Source of the DNA: JAIUNP01 sp020161975
Lineage (GTDB): Bacteria; Pseudomonadota; Alphaproteobacteria; Rhizobiales; Beijerinckiaceae
Length of the DNA stretch: 64,000 nt
NCBI GenBank assembly: GCA_036745275.1
Contig: DAIOGK010000012.1
Span: 1-64,000, forward strand
Reading direction: 5' to 3'
Both the position numbers and the translations under genes were made by a program. Below are positions 9,600-18,439 of this stretch, piece after piece. Within the stretch, counting starts at the first letter, position 1. Every line of letters begins with the position of its first letter. The notes beneath the pieces are model-generated. The model did not search any database, was not told the DNA's origin, and was given only the letters and a program-made list of their open reading frames with translations.

Positions 9600-10190
9600 T
9601 CACTTTTTCTTGCGGAACGCGTCGAGGCTGACGACCTCGGCCGTACCGGTCTCACCCTCTGCCGGAGCTTCAGCGGCCGGGGCAGCCGGAGCATCCTCCG
9701 GGGGCGTATCGGTCTTGGCCGGGGCCTTGGGCTTTTTGGGCAGCGTGGCAACCGGAGCATCGCCCTCCGCCTTCGGCTTGGTCTTGCGCGCCTTGCCGGT
9801 CTTTTCGGCAACGGGAGCATCGGCACCTTCGGCCTGGACAGCCTCGAACTTCAACCCGAACTTGACCGAGGGATCGAAGAAGCCGGTCACTGAATCGAAG
9901 GGGATAACCAACCGTTCGGCGATCTTGTCGAAAGACAGCGAGACCTCGAAGCCTGTTTCACTGACTGAAAGGTCCCAGAACTGGTGCTGAAGCACCACCG
10001 TCATCTCCTCGGGGTACATCTCGCGCAGGCGCGGCGAGAGCTTCACGCCGGGGGCGTTGGTGTCGAAGGAGATGTAGAAATGATGCGAGCCCGGCAGGCC
10101 GTCCTTCGCGCCATCGGCCAGAACCTTGCGCACCACACCCCGGAGGGCCTGTTGCACCAGAACATCGTAACGGATGAGGTCGGTCGCCAT
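9600..10190 (-). CDS. sspB: SspB family adaptor for ssrA-tagged proteins
   Basis: Adaptor that tethers ssrA-tagged polypeptides to the ClpXP protease. The 196-residue protein has the alphaproteobacterial SspB core in its first ~120 residues: RYDVLVQQALRGVVRKVL, HHFYISFDTNAPGV and VVLQHQFWDLSV. A long Ala/Pro/Lys-rich flexible linker follows, ending in the short conserved tail VVSLDAFRKKK, which in the family contacts ClpX. It lies directly downstream of and on the same strand as the tmRNA gene that makes the tag it recognises. Confidence 0.92.
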   Translation of the reverse strand: MATDLIRYDVLVQQALRGVVRKVLADGAKDGLPGSHHFYISFDTNAPGVKLSPRLREMYPEEMTVVLQHQFWDLSVSETGFEVSLSFDKIAERLVIPFDSVTGFFDPSVKFGLKFEAVQAEGADAPVAEKTGKARKTKPKAEGDAPVATLPKKPKAPAKTDTPPEDAPAAPAAEAPAEGETGTAEVVSLDAFRKKK

Positions 10191-10309
10191 CAGCGCGAAT
10201 TGCCTTTCAGACTTGTTGATGCTGCTTCCTACGCGATTCCAAGCCCGCTGGAAATCGGGGCGGATGCAAAAGCCGCCAGGACGTCAACAACCTGTTATGA
10301 AGGGGTAGG

Positions 10310-10632
10310 AAAAGTGCAGGCTTCTGTTGCCAGGTGCCTGCGAACCCCGCCTTCAGGTGCTAACCAGAAGGGCTTTGGTTCGGTATTTCAAACCGCGTTA
10401 CGCGGCCTGAGCAACCGGAGCATAGTTGTCATTCGCAACTATAAGTTTGACCCGATAACGGCGGTATCATGCCGGGTAAAAGTCCGCCCTTTACGCCCTC
10501 GTCGATCCTAGTTCGCCCCCGCCGCAGCGCAGGTGCCGGTCCTGCGTTCCGGTGGAGGCGCCGGGTACTGCCCCCGGGTCCGATAGGTTTATTACGATGG
10601 CCGTTTATCACCATAGTCGCCACGAGGGCGAC
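10310..10632 (-). ncRNA. ssrA: two-piece, circularly permuted tmRNA
   Basis: Transfer-messenger RNA that rescues stalled ribosomes and adds a degradation tag. On the minus strand the tag frame at 10436-10398 reads ANDNYAPVAQAA then TAA. The permuted order is explicit: the acceptor piece comes first and ends in CGCCTCC-A-CC (complement of 10551-10560), with a T-arm of CCGGG/CCCGG before it. A spacer of about 30 bases follows, then the coding piece starts with GGGGGCG (complement of 10514-10520), which pairs with CGCCTCC to make the acceptor stem. The final A of CCA is not encoded. A GCAGGC/GCCTGC hairpin (10316-10341) followed by CTTTTCC probably ends the transcript. Outer ends are approximate; a TATATT-like -10 lies near 10637. 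Confidence 0.95.
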
Positions 10633-10781
10633 GGCCAGAATATAGGGGCGGCGGAGCCGAAAGGAAAGAGGCGGTGCACCGCACTTTTCTTCAAAAAGCG
10701 CATAAGCCGGTTCTGGACGAAAATCGCGGCGCGCGCTAGGTTTACTCGAGGTTAACCGATTCCGACTGGGGAGAGCTTCGC

Positions 10782-11108
10782 ATGGCTGACGTTTCCGACT
10801 ACATCGCCGACATCAAGAAATACACCGCGAACGTGGATGAAAAGGCCGTCGCCGGCATGGCCAAGACCTATGCTCTGGTGATGAGCAAGGCAGATTCGCG
10901 CTATGTCGCGGCTTCCGATGCCGATGAGGTTCTGCGCGTCGTCAATGGCTTCTGCAAGAAGAAGCTCGGCCGCAAGGAGAGCGAGGCCGATCTCGTCAAG
11001 GTGGTCGATGCCCAGTGCCTCAAGATGAAGGGTGACCGCACGAAATCGCGCGTGACCGTCTATTATCTGATTGCCGAGCACTTCAACCAGCTCTCGCTGT
11101 TCCACTAA
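10782..11108 (+). CDS. DUF2853 family protein
   Basis: A 108-residue, Lys-rich, all-helical cytoplasmic protein that matches the DUF2853 family (MADVSDYIADIKKYT at the start; YYLIAEHFNQLSLFH at the end). Structural genomics has shown members to be small helical folds, but no function is established. It has a GGGGAG ribosome-binding site, its own upstream region shared with the divergent tmRNA gene, and an intrinsic terminator 40 bases after the stop. Confidence 0.8.
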   Translation: MADVSDYIADIKKYTANVDEKAVAGMAKTYALVMSKADSRYVAASDADEVLRVVNGFCKKKLGRKESEADLVKVVDAQCLKMKGDRTKSRVTVYYLIAEHFNQLSLFH

Positions 11109-11148
11109 GCCGCCCCGACGGGCGGGAACACCGACGACTTTTCAACAG

Positions 11149-11184
11149 GCGCAGGGCGACAGGGTTGTCCTGCGTTTTGTTTTT
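11149..11184 (+). terminator. intrinsic terminator after the DUF2853 gene
   Basis: Outer stem CGCAG/CTGCG (11149-11153 with 11169-11173) and inner stem GACA/TGTC, followed by TTTTGTTTTTT. It separates the DUF2853 gene from thyA. Confidence 0.75.
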
Positions 11185-11210
11185 TGCGGGGTATGACTTA
11201 GGACATTGGC

Positions 11211-12005
11211 ATGAAGGCCTATCTTGATCTCATGCAGCGTGTGCTGGACGAGGGCGTCGCCAAGGACGATCGTACCGGCACCGGGACCCTGTCGCTGTTC
11301 GGCGCGCAGTTGCGCTTTGATCTGTCGAAAGGCTTTCCGCTGGTCACGACCAAGCGGCTGCATCTGAAGTCCATCATCCACGAACTGATCTGGTTTCTTC
11401 AGGGCGATACAAACATCGCCTACCTCAAGGAAAACGGTGTCAGCATCTGGGATGAATGGGCCGACGAAAACGGCGATCTCGGCCCGGTCTATGGCAAGCA
11501 GTGGCGCTCCTGGGCGAGCGCGGATGGCGCGACCATCGACCAGATTGCGGATCTGGTTTCGGAAATCAGGCGCAATCCGGGATCGCGGCGGCTGATCGTC
11601 TCGGCCTGGAACCCGGCCGATATTCCGAACATGGCGCTGGCGCCGTGTCATTGCCTGTTCCAGTTCTATGTCAGCGAGGGACGGCTTTCCTGCCAGCTCT
11701 ACCAGCGTTCCGCCGATCTCTTCCTCGGTGTGCCGTTCAACATCGCCTCCTACGCGCTGCTGACCCATATGGTGGCGCAGGTCACAGGGCTGAAGCCAGG
11801 CGATTTCGTGCATACCTTCGGCGATGTGCATCTTTATTCCAACCATCTCGAACAGGCCCGGCTGCAACTGACGCGCGCGCCGAAGCCGCTTGCCCGGCTC
11901 AGGCTTGATCCCGCCGTGCGCGATCTTTTTGATTTCCGGGCGGAGCATGTCAGCATTGAGGGCTACGAGTATCATCCGGCGATCCGCGCACCGGTGGCAG
12001 TATGA
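11211..12005 (+). CDS. thyA: thymidylate synthase
   Basis: Makes dTMP from dUMP using methylene-tetrahydrofolate, which is oxidised to dihydrofolate. The 264 residues equal the E. coli length. It starts with the typical MKAYLDLMQRVL, has the RTGTGTLS phosphate-loop segment, the catalytic cysteine in LAPCHCLFQFY (about residue 146) and the YQRSADLFLGVPFNIA substrate segment. It overlaps folA by ATGA, an arrangement that couples production of dihydrofolate to its re-reduction. Confidence 0.98.
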   Translation: MKAYLDLMQRVLDEGVAKDDRTGTGTLSLFGAQLRFDLSKGFPLVTTKRLHLKSIIHELIWFLQGDTNIAYLKENGVSIWDEWADENGDLGPVYGKQWRSWASADGATIDQIADLVSEIRRNPGSRRLIVSAWNPADIPNMALAPCHCLFQFYVSEGRLSCQLYQRSADLFLGVPFNIASYALLTHMVAQVTGLKPGDFVHTFGDVHLYSNHLEQARLQLTRAPKPLARLRLDPAVRDLFDFRAEHVSIEGYEYHPAIRAPVAV

Positions 12006-12514
12006 GTTTTCCGCCGCTCTCCATGGTCGCCGCCGTAGCCCGAAATGGCGTGATCGGTGGCGATAATCAGCTTCTGTGGCGCCTCAGGAGCGATCTCAAG
12101 CATTTTCGCGCCCTCACCTGGGGGCACCCTATCATCATGGGCCGCAAGACCTATGAGAGCATTGGCAAGCCGCTGCCGGGGCGCGAGACCGTGCTTCTGA
12201 CCCGCGAGCGGATGCGGCGCGTCGATGGTGTGCATGTCGCCCATTCCCCCGACGAGGCCGGGGCGCTCGCCGGAATGCTGGCGCAGCGCATGGGCGTTGG
12301 CGAGGCGATGGTTGTCGGCGGGGCCGAAATCTACCGTCTCCTCATGCCCAAGGCGCAGCGGCTCGAAATCACCGAAGTTGCGTTGGAACCGGAAGGCGAT
12401 GCCCTGTTTCCGCAGATTCGGCGCACGGAATGGCGCGAAGTTCGACGAGAGGCTCATCGGGCCGGCGCAGACGATGAAGCCGACTTTGCTTTCGTCACCT
12501 ACGTCCGGCGTTAA
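12002..12514 (+). CDS. folA: dihydrofolate reductase
   Basis: NADPH-dependent reduction of dihydrofolate to tetrahydrofolate, closing the cycle opened by ThyA. The 170-residue protein shows the N-terminal VAAVARNGVIGGDNQLLWRL with the catalytic acidic/Trp region, GHPIIMGRKTYESIGKPLPG (cofactor and folate binding), and VVGGAEIYRLLM. Its ATG overlaps the thyA stop. Confidence 0.97.
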   Translation: MSFPPLSMVAAVARNGVIGGDNQLLWRLRSDLKHFRALTWGHPIIMGRKTYESIGKPLPGRETVLLTRERMRRVDGVHVAHSPDEAGALAGMLAQRMGVGEAMVVGGAEIYRLLMPKAQRLEITEVALEPEGDALFPQIRRTEWREVRREAHRAGADDEADFAFVTYVRR

Positions 12515-12611
12515 GTCAAACCGCCAAAACCAACGGCCCCGTGCATTGCGGCGGGGCGATTCCATGCCTATATCGACTAAAGACGGTTTTGGCCCCAGAG
12601 ACGAGGATTGA

Positions 12612-13736
12612 ATGCCCTGGAGCAATAACAGTGGCGGCCCGTGGCAGCCCAAGAACAACGGACCGTGGGGGCAGGGCCCTTCCGGTGGCGGTAGCGGTGG
12701 CGGCGGTGGACAGCGTCCGCCGGACATCGAGGACATGCTTCGCCGTGGTCAGGACAGCCTGCGCCGCGTCTTTCCGGGGGGCAGCCCCGGTGGCGTTGGC
12801 ATTGTTCTGATCGTGCTGCTGGGCCTTCTGGTCTGGCTCGCGACGGGCGTTTACACGGTGAAGCCGAATGAAATCGGCATCGAGCGCGTGTTCGGCCAGT
12901 TCCGCTCCATTGCCTCGCCGGGCCTGAACTACAACTGGCCGTATCCGATCGGTCGCGTCGACAAGCCGACGATCGCCGTCCAGTCGGTTGAAGTGGGCGC
13001 GCGGGCGGTTGACGGGCGTTCCGGCACCCGGCGTCAGGCGCCGCAGGAAAGCCTGATGCTGACGGGCGATGAAAACATCGTCGATATCGATTTCACGGTT
13101 CTCTGGCGTATCGACGAGCGCCGCCCGCAGGATTTCGTGTTCAACCTCAGAAACAATGAGCAAACGGTGAAAGCCGTGGCCGAAGCCTCGATGCGCGAGG
13201 TGATCGGCAAGTCGAATGCTCTGGCAATCCTGACGGGCGCTCGCCAGAATATTGAAACGCAGGTGCAGGAGCTGATGCAGAAGACGCTGAACGAGTACAA
13301 GGCCGGCGTCATCGTGCAGCAGGTGCAGCTCTTGAAGGTCGATCCGCCGCAGCAGGTCATCAATGCCTTCCGCGACGTGCAGGCCGCGCGCGCCGATCAG
13401 GAACGCGCCCAGAACGAAGCGCAGGCCTATGCCAACAAGGTTGTGCCGGAATCGCGCGGTGAAGCCGCCCGCATCATCCAGCGCGCCGAAGCGGAGAAGG
13501 AAAAGATGATCGCCGATGCGCAGGGCGAGGCCGCGCGTTTCGTCCGCCTCTACGACGAGTACAAGAAAGCGCCGGACGTGACACGGCAGCGCCTGTTCCT
13601 TGAATCCATCGAACGCATCTATGGCGGCATGGACAAGATCATTCTTGACCAGAATGGCGCCGGACAGGGCGTTGTGCCCTTCCTGCCGCTGAATGATGCC
13701 ATGCGACGCACGCAGCCGCAGCCGGGAGCACGCTAA
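12612..13736 (+). CDS. hflK: FtsH protease activity modulator HflK
   Basis: SPFH/band-7 membrane protein that with HflC forms a large cage around the FtsH protease and modulates its action on membrane proteins. The 374-residue protein has the usual Gly/Pro/Asn-rich cytoplasmic N-terminus (WSNNSGGPWQPKNNG), one transmembrane segment at about residues 62-80, and the band-7 domain (YTVKPNEIGIERVFGQF; LTGDENIVDIDFTVLWRI). A long helical region (RAEAEKEKMIADAQGEAARF) follows. It overlaps hflC by one base (TAATG). Confidence 0.96.
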   Translation: MPWSNNSGGPWQPKNNGPWGQGPSGGGSGGGGGQRPPDIEDMLRRGQDSLRRVFPGGSPGGVGIVLIVLLGLLVWLATGVYTVKPNEIGIERVFGQFRSIASPGLNYNWPYPIGRVDKPTIAVQSVEVGARAVDGRSGTRRQAPQESLMLTGDENIVDIDFTVLWRIDERRPQDFVFNLRNNEQTVKAVAEASMREVIGKSNALAILTGARQNIETQVQELMQKTLNEYKAGVIVQQVQLLKVDPPQQVINAFRDVQAARADQERAQNEAQAYANKVVPESRGEAARIIQRAEAEKEKMIADAQGEAARFVRLYDEYKKAPDVTRQRLFLESIERIYGGMDKIILDQNGAGQGVVPFLPLNDAMRRTQPQPGAR

Positions 13737-14632
13737 TGGCCATGCATCCTGTTCTGGCCGGCGCCGCCGGCATTGTCATCGCTGCCGCTGCCACGTCGAT
13801 GTTTGTGGTGGATCAGACCCAGCAGGCCATCGTGACGCAGTTCGGCAAGCCTCAGCGCGTCGTCACCAAGCCCGGTCTGCACTTCAAGCTGCCGTTCTTC
13901 TTCGAGAGCGTGATCCAGATGGATCGCCGCATTCTCGATCTCGAATCCGCGTCCGAGGAGGTCATCACCTCGGATCAGAAGCGGCTCGTGGTGGACAGCT
14001 TTATCCGCTACCAGATCGACAATCCGCTCCAGTTCTTCCAGGCGACGTCGGGTTCGATCATCGCGGGCGAGGATCGTCTGCGGACGTTGCTCAACTCGTC
14101 GGTGCGTCGCGTTCTGGGTGAATCGAGCTTTGTCGCGCTCGTCAAGGACGAGCGTTCCAGGCTGGTGCAGAAGGTGAAGGAGCAGCTCAACCGCGAGACG
14201 CAGGCGCTCGGCATCGCCGTCATCGACGTCCGCATCCGGCGGGCCGATCTGCCCGAGCAGAACAGCCAGGCCGTGTTCCAGCGGATGCAGACGGAACGTC
14301 AGCGCGAGGCTGCCGAATATCGTGCGCAGGGCGTCGAGGCGGCTGACCGCATTCGTGCCAAGGCGGATCGCGATGTCGTGGTCATCCGGGCCGAGGCCGA
14401 ACGCCAGGCACGCGAGACGCTGGGCACGGGCGATGCGGAACGCGCCAAGATCCTTGCCGATGCTTTTGGCCGCGATCAGGAGTTCTTTTCCTTCTGGCGG
14501 TCGATGCAGGCTTACGAGGCAGGTCTAAAGGCGAATGATACAAAGCTTGTCATTTCGCCAGATTCGGATTTCTTCAAGTATCTGAATGATCCGCGGGGCC
14601 GGACCAAGACAGAAACGAAGCCGACCCAATAG
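13736..14632 (+). CDS. hflC: protease modulator HflC
   Basis: Partner of HflK in the periplasmic SPFH cage around FtsH. The 298-residue protein has an N-terminal membrane anchor (residues 3-21), then the band-7 domain (FVVDQTQQAIVTQFGKP; DRRILDLESASEEVITSDQK; VIDVRIRRADLPEQ). A charged helix with ERQREAAEYRAQG and the conserved C-terminal EFFSFWRSMQAYE complete it. Confidence 0.96.
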   Translation: MAMHPVLAGAAGIVIAAAATSMFVVDQTQQAIVTQFGKPQRVVTKPGLHFKLPFFFESVIQMDRRILDLESASEEVITSDQKRLVVDSFIRYQIDNPLQFFQATSGSIIAGEDRLRTLLNSSVRRVLGESSFVALVKDERSRLVQKVKEQLNRETQALGIAVIDVRIRRADLPEQNSQAVFQRMQTERQREAAEYRAQGVEAADRIRAKADRDVVVIRAEAERQARETLGTGDAERAKILADAFGRDQEFFSFWRSMQAYEAGLKANDTKLVISPDSDFFKYLNDPRGRTKTETKPTQ

Positions 14633-14665
14633 GCAAAACCGCCACGAACCCGACGGGAGGGACCC

Positions 14666-14851
14666 ATTCACGACATCCTCTTCGCCGTCGGGCTTGTGAT
14701 CGCATTTGAGGGCATTCTCTGTGCCGCCTTTCCGGGGCACATGAAGCGTGCCATGGAACAGGCTGCCGCCATGCCTGAAGGGCCGATGCGGACCATCGGA
14801 CTTGCGGCGGCCGTTGTCGGGATTGTGATCCTCTGGTTTGTGCGTGGTTGA
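14666..14851 (+). CDS. DUF2065 small membrane protein, apparent ATT start
   Basis: A 61-residue protein matching DUF2065, which sits between hflC and degP in many alphaproteobacteria, as here. It has two hydrophobic segments (ILFAVGLVIAFEGILCAAFP near the N-terminus; GLAAAVVGIVILWFV at the C-terminus) joined by an amphipathic loop. No ATG, GTG or TTG fits the expected N-terminus. A GGGAGG site at 14655-14660 sits 5 bases before an ATT codon (14666-14668) at exactly the family's start position, so I infer ATT initiation. The alternative is GTG 14696, which would cut off most of the first membrane segment. Confidence 0.75.
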   Translation: MHDILFAVGLVIAFEGILCAAFPGHMKRAMEQAAAMPEGPMRTIGLAAAVVGIVILWFVRG

Positions 14852-14975
14852 AGCTCCAACGCAAAATTCCCGCCTGCAAGCCGGTTCCGGCAACGATAAC
14901 ACCGTGATTCTGCCGCAATTTGGCGGTCATCAACTAGGCTGTGCGGGGTGGATCCCGCGCCGAGAGGAAATCAGG

Positions 14976-16490
14976 ATGCCCAAGACCTTTCTCAGCACCG
15001 TGCGCAGCAAGGCCGGTTCCATTGTCGCCCGCACCAGCCGAGCCGCTGCCATCGCGGCGCTGGGGGCAAGTCTTGTCGTGACCGCGCCGAACATGGCGCT
15101 GGCCAAGGGGCCGGATTCTCTCGCTGATCTCGCGCAGAGCGTGATGGATGCCGTCGTCAACATCAAGGCTGCGCAGAAGGTTGACCAGCGTGCGGTGCCG
15201 ATGCCGCAGATGCCGCCGGGCTCGCCCTTCGAGGATCTGTTCAACGACTTTTTCCAGCGCCGGGGCGGCGAGGGGCAGGGGCCGTCGCGGCCGCAGCAGC
15301 GCGGCTCGTCGCTCGGTTCGGGCTTCGTGATCGATTCGGCTGGCATCGTGGTTACCAACAACCATGTCATTGCCGATGCGAACGAGATCACGGTCGTGTT
15401 CAACAACGGCACAGAACTGAAGGCTGAACTCGTTGGCAAGGATCCGAAGATCGACATCGCCGTGCTGCGCGTGAAGCCGACGACACCGCTGAAGGCGGTC
15501 AAGTTCGGTGACAGCAACAAGATGCGGGTCGGCGATTGGGTGATGGCGATCGGCAATCCTTTCGGCTTTGGCGGATCGGTGTCGGCTGGCATCGTTTCTG
15601 CGAAGGACCGTAATATCCGCTCCGGCCCCTATGACAATTTCATCCAGACCGACGCAGCGATCAACAAGGGCAATTCCGGTGGTCCGCTGTTCAACATGGA
15701 TGGCGAGGTGATCGGCGTGAATACCGCGATCGTCTCCCCGAGCGGTGGCTCGATCGGCATCGGCTTTTCCGTGCCATCGGCGATGGTCGCAAGCGTGGTT
15801 GACCAACTCCAGAAGTACGGCGAGACGCGGCGTGGCTGGCTGGGTGTTGCCATTCAGGACGTCGATGATGCGATGGCCGAGAGCCTCGGCATCGGCAAGG
15901 CGCGCGGCGCGTTCATCTCCAGCGTCGACCCCAAGGGACCGGCCAAGACCGCTGGCCTCGAACGCGAGGATGTGATCCTCAAGTTTGACGGCAAGGAGAT
16001 CAAGGCTTCGCGTGATCTGCCGCGCATCGTTGCCGACACGCCGGTGGACAAGCAGGTGGATGTGGTGCTGATGCGCGCCGGCAAGGAAATCACCAAGCCG
16101 GTCAAGCTCGGCCGCCTTGAGGATGCCGACCGGCAGGCCAGCGTGAACCGCCCCGGTGCCCGGCCGGGCAGCAATGACGATGGCGCGCGCAGCGGCAAGG
16201 TTGTTGGTCTCGACCTGTCGCCCTCATCCACCGAATTGCGCCGCCGTTACAACATCAAGGATGGCATTGAAGGTGTGGTTATCACCCGCGTCGAGCCGGG
16301 ATCGAAGGCGCAGGAGCGCTTCATCCAGCCAGGCGACACGATCCTTGAAATCCAGCGCACGCCGATGAAGCAGGTGGCGGATGTGACCAAGCGCCTTGCG
16401 GAGCTCAAGAAGGAGGGCCGTTCGAATGCGCTCTTCTACATCGCCAACGCGCAGGGCGACATGCGCTATGTGACGCTGCCGGTGGAGTGA
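14976..16490 (+). CDS. degP: periplasmic serine protease of the DegP/HtrA (Do) family
   Basis: ATP-independent protease/chaperone for misfolded envelope proteins. The 504-residue precursor has an N-terminal signal region (AAIAALGASLVVTAPNMALA) and a trypsin-like domain with catalytic His in VTNNHVI, Asp in DPKIDIAVLRV and Ser in INKGNSGGPLFN. Two PDZ domains follow (GWLGVAIQDVDDAMAE; EGVVITRVEPGSKAQ). An upstream in-frame start at 14838 would add 46 residues with no homology-like content; ATG 14976 has AGAGGA upstream and gives a normal signal peptide. It ends the hflK-hflC-DUF2065-degP cluster. Confidence 0.95.
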   Translation: MPKTFLSTVRSKAGSIVARTSRAAAIAALGASLVVTAPNMALAKGPDSLADLAQSVMDAVVNIKAAQKVDQRAVPMPQMPPGSPFEDLFNDFFQRRGGEGQGPSRPQQRGSSLGSGFVIDSAGIVVTNNHVIADANEITVVFNNGTELKAELVGKDPKIDIAVLRVKPTTPLKAVKFGDSNKMRVGDWVMAIGNPFGFGGSVSAGIVSAKDRNIRSGPYDNFIQTDAAINKGNSGGPLFNMDGEVIGVNTAIVSPSGGSIGIGFSVPSAMVASVVDQLQKYGETRRGWLGVAIQDVDDAMAESLGIGKARGAFISSVDPKGPAKTAGLEREDVILKFDGKEIKASRDLPRIVADTPVDKQVDVVLMRAGKEITKPVKLGRLEDADRQASVNRPGARPGSNDDGARSGKVVGLDLSPSSTELRRRYNIKDGIEGVVITRVEPGSKAQERFIQPGDTILEIQRTPMKQVADVTKRLAELKKEGRSNALFYIANAQGDMRYVTLPVE

Positions 16491-16543
16491 GGCGGCCGCT
16501 GGCCCCCCGGGAATGGATGGCCCGCCATCGGGCGCGAACACGA

Positions 16544-16569
16544 AAAAGGCCGGAGCAATCCGGCCTTTT
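16544..16569 (+). terminator. bidirectional intrinsic terminator between degP and serB
   Basis: Perfect 10-bp stem AAAAGGCCGG/CCGGCCTTTT with loop AGCAAT. The A-run and T-run on both sides let it serve the two convergent genes. Confidence 0.85.
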
Positions 16570-16619
16570 GCTTCAACGGTGACAGGCACCGCCATGCCAG
16601 CCGGCGCGGGACGCCTTCA

Positions 16620-17516
16620 TCAACCCGCAAAAGCGTCGCGCGCATACCCTTGCAGATAGAGCAGCGCTGTCAGATCGCCATGGCTGATGGAAACATCAGC
16701 CTCGGCGGCGACCTGGGGCTTGGCGTGGAAGGCAACGCCGAGGCCGGCTTCCCCGAGCATGGCAAGGTCGTTGGCGCCATCGCCCACGGCCATCGTTTCG
16801 GCGAGGGTGATGCCCATTGCGCCGGCGGCCTCGATCAGTGACAGCCGCTTGGCTTCCTTGCCGAGAATGGGTTCGGCAACCGTGCCGTCGAGTTTTCCGT
16901 CCTTCACATTGAGGATATTGGCGCGATTGATATCGAAACCGATCATCTCCGCGATGCGGCTGGTGAAGATCGTGAATCCGCCAGAGACCAGCCAGGCTGC
17001 GCCGCCATTCCGGCGCATGGTGCCGACCAACTCCCGGCCGCCCGGGGTGAGCGTGATGCGCTCGGCAATGATCCTGTCGACAATCGATTCAGGGAGGCCC
17101 TTCAACAGCGCAACACGCTCGCGCAGGGCTGGCTCAAAGGCGATTTCGCCGCGCATCGCGCGCTCGGTAATGCCGGAGACCTTCTCCTTCAGGCCCACGA
17201 AGTCGGCGAGTTCATCAATGCATTCCTGCCCGATCATGGTCGAATCCATGTCTGCGAGCAGCAGTTTCTTGCGGCGGCCATTTGCGGGCTGAACCGCGAC
17301 ATCAACCGGCAGCGGGCCAAGAAGGGCGCGGACGGCCAGCGCCGTTCCGCGCCTGTCCAGATGCGGCGAACCTTCAAAGGGAATATCCGCTGCGACGCCC
17401 GTTGACAGCCAGATCGGGGTGCCAGCCTCATCAAGGGCTTGCGCGGCAAGGCGCAAATGGGCTTCTTCGAGAACCGGGTTTCCGGGATTGGCAATCAGGG
17501 TTGCAACGAAGGTCAT
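16620..17516 (-). CDS. serB: phosphoserine phosphatase
   Basis: Last step of serine biosynthesis: dephosphorylates O-phosphoserine. The 298-residue HAD-superfamily enzyme has an N-terminal regulatory-type region of about 80 residues, motif I LLADMDSTMIGQECIDE with the nucleophile aspartate, and LVSGGFTIFTSRIAE (motif II). The motif AVGDGANDLAMLGEAGLGVAF carries the Mg-binding aspartates. The start at 17516 overlaps the ATG of divergent miaA in a shared CATG; an upstream in-frame ATG at 17672 would lie deep inside miaA and is rejected. Confidence 0.95.
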   Translation of the reverse strand: MTFVATLIANPGNPVLEEAHLRLAAQALDEAGTPIWLSTGVAADIPFEGSPHLDRRGTALAVRALLGPLPVDVAVQPANGRRKKLLLADMDSTMIGQECIDELADFVGLKEKVSGITERAMRGEIAFEPALRERVALLKGLPESIVDRIIAERITLTPGGRELVGTMRRNGGAAWLVSGGFTIFTSRIAEMIGFDINRANILNVKDGKLDGTVAEPILGKEAKRLSLIEAAGAMGITLAETMAVGDGANDLAMLGEAGLGVAFHAKPQVAAEADVSISHGDLTALLYLQGYARDAFAG

Positions 17517-18429
17517 GACACTCACGGATATTGGCGAGGCGGTGGCGGGGCGCGTCCGTTCGGGCGCGCGCGATGCCGTGCTGATTGCAGGTCCCACGGC
17601 CAGCGGCAAGTCCGCATTCGCGATTTTCGTGGCGGAGCGCTGCGGGGGCGTGGTCATCAACGCCGATTCCATGCAGGTGTATCGTGATCTCCACGTTCTG
17701 TCCGCCCGGCCCGATGATGCTGATGAAGCGCGCGTGCCGCACCGGCTTTACGGTCATGTCTCGGCCGGGCAGGAATATTCGACCGGCGATTATCTGCGCG
17801 ATGCCAGCGCGGTTCTGGCTGAAGTACGTGCCGCCGGCAGGGTGCCTGTATTCGTTGGTGGTACGGGACTTTATTTCCGGGCGCTGACCGAGGGGTTGGT
17901 GGCGACGCCGGAGGTGCCGGAGGCGGTGCGGCGGCGCGTTGCCGCTATTCCGGCCGCTGATCTGCATGATGAACTCGCCCGCTGCGATCCCCAGGCAGCC
18001 GCGCGGCTCGGTCCTGCCGATGTGCCGCGCCTGATGCGGGCGCTGGAGGTGGTTCTGGCCACCGGAACGCCGCTGGTCGATTGGCAGCGCCAGGCGCAGG
18101 CGGCACCCGTGCTGGCGCAGGGAGGCTGGGAGGGTGTGTTTCTGGCGCCTGACCGCGAGGTTCTGAGCCAGCGGATCAATGCGCGCTTTAACATGATGAT
18201 GGACATGGGCGCGCTCGATGAGGTGCGGGCGTTGCTGGCGCTGGGCTTGCCGGAAAATCGGGGTGTGATGAAGGCGCACGGTGTGCCGCATCTGGTGGCC
18301 CACCTTGAGGGGCTCATCAGCCGCGAAGAGGCAATCCAACGCGGGCAGGGCGATACGCGACGTTATGCAAAACGGCAGATGACATGGGCGCGGAAGTTCA
18401 TGGCGGACTGGACCTGGTGTCCGGTCTAA
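17515..18429 (+). CDS. miaA: tRNA dimethylallyltransferase
   Basis: Adds a dimethylallyl group to A37 of tRNAs that read UNN codons. The 304-residue protein has the P-loop LIAGPTASGKSAFA at about residue 24, NADSMQVYRDL and DEARVPHRLYGHV with the catalytic Asp/Arg region. It continues with VFVGGTGLYFRALTEGL and the C-terminal TRRYAKRQMTWARKF tRNA-binding motif. ATG 17515 has GAAGG 3-7 bases upstream and shares bases with the start codon of divergent serB. Confidence 0.96.
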   Translation: MTLTDIGEAVAGRVRSGARDAVLIAGPTASGKSAFAIFVAERCGGVVINADSMQVYRDLHVLSARPDDADEARVPHRLYGHVSAGQEYSTGDYLRDASAVLAEVRAAGRVPVFVGGTGLYFRALTEGLVATPEVPEAVRRRVAAIPAADLHDELARCDPQAAARLGPADVPRLMRALEVVLATGTPLVDWQRQAQAAPVLAQGGWEGVFLAPDREVLSQRINARFNMMMDMGALDEVRALLALGLPENRGVMKAHGVPHLVAHLEGLISREEAIQRGQGDTRRYAKRQMTWARKFMADWTWCPV

Positions 18430-18439
18430 AGGGTGGTTC

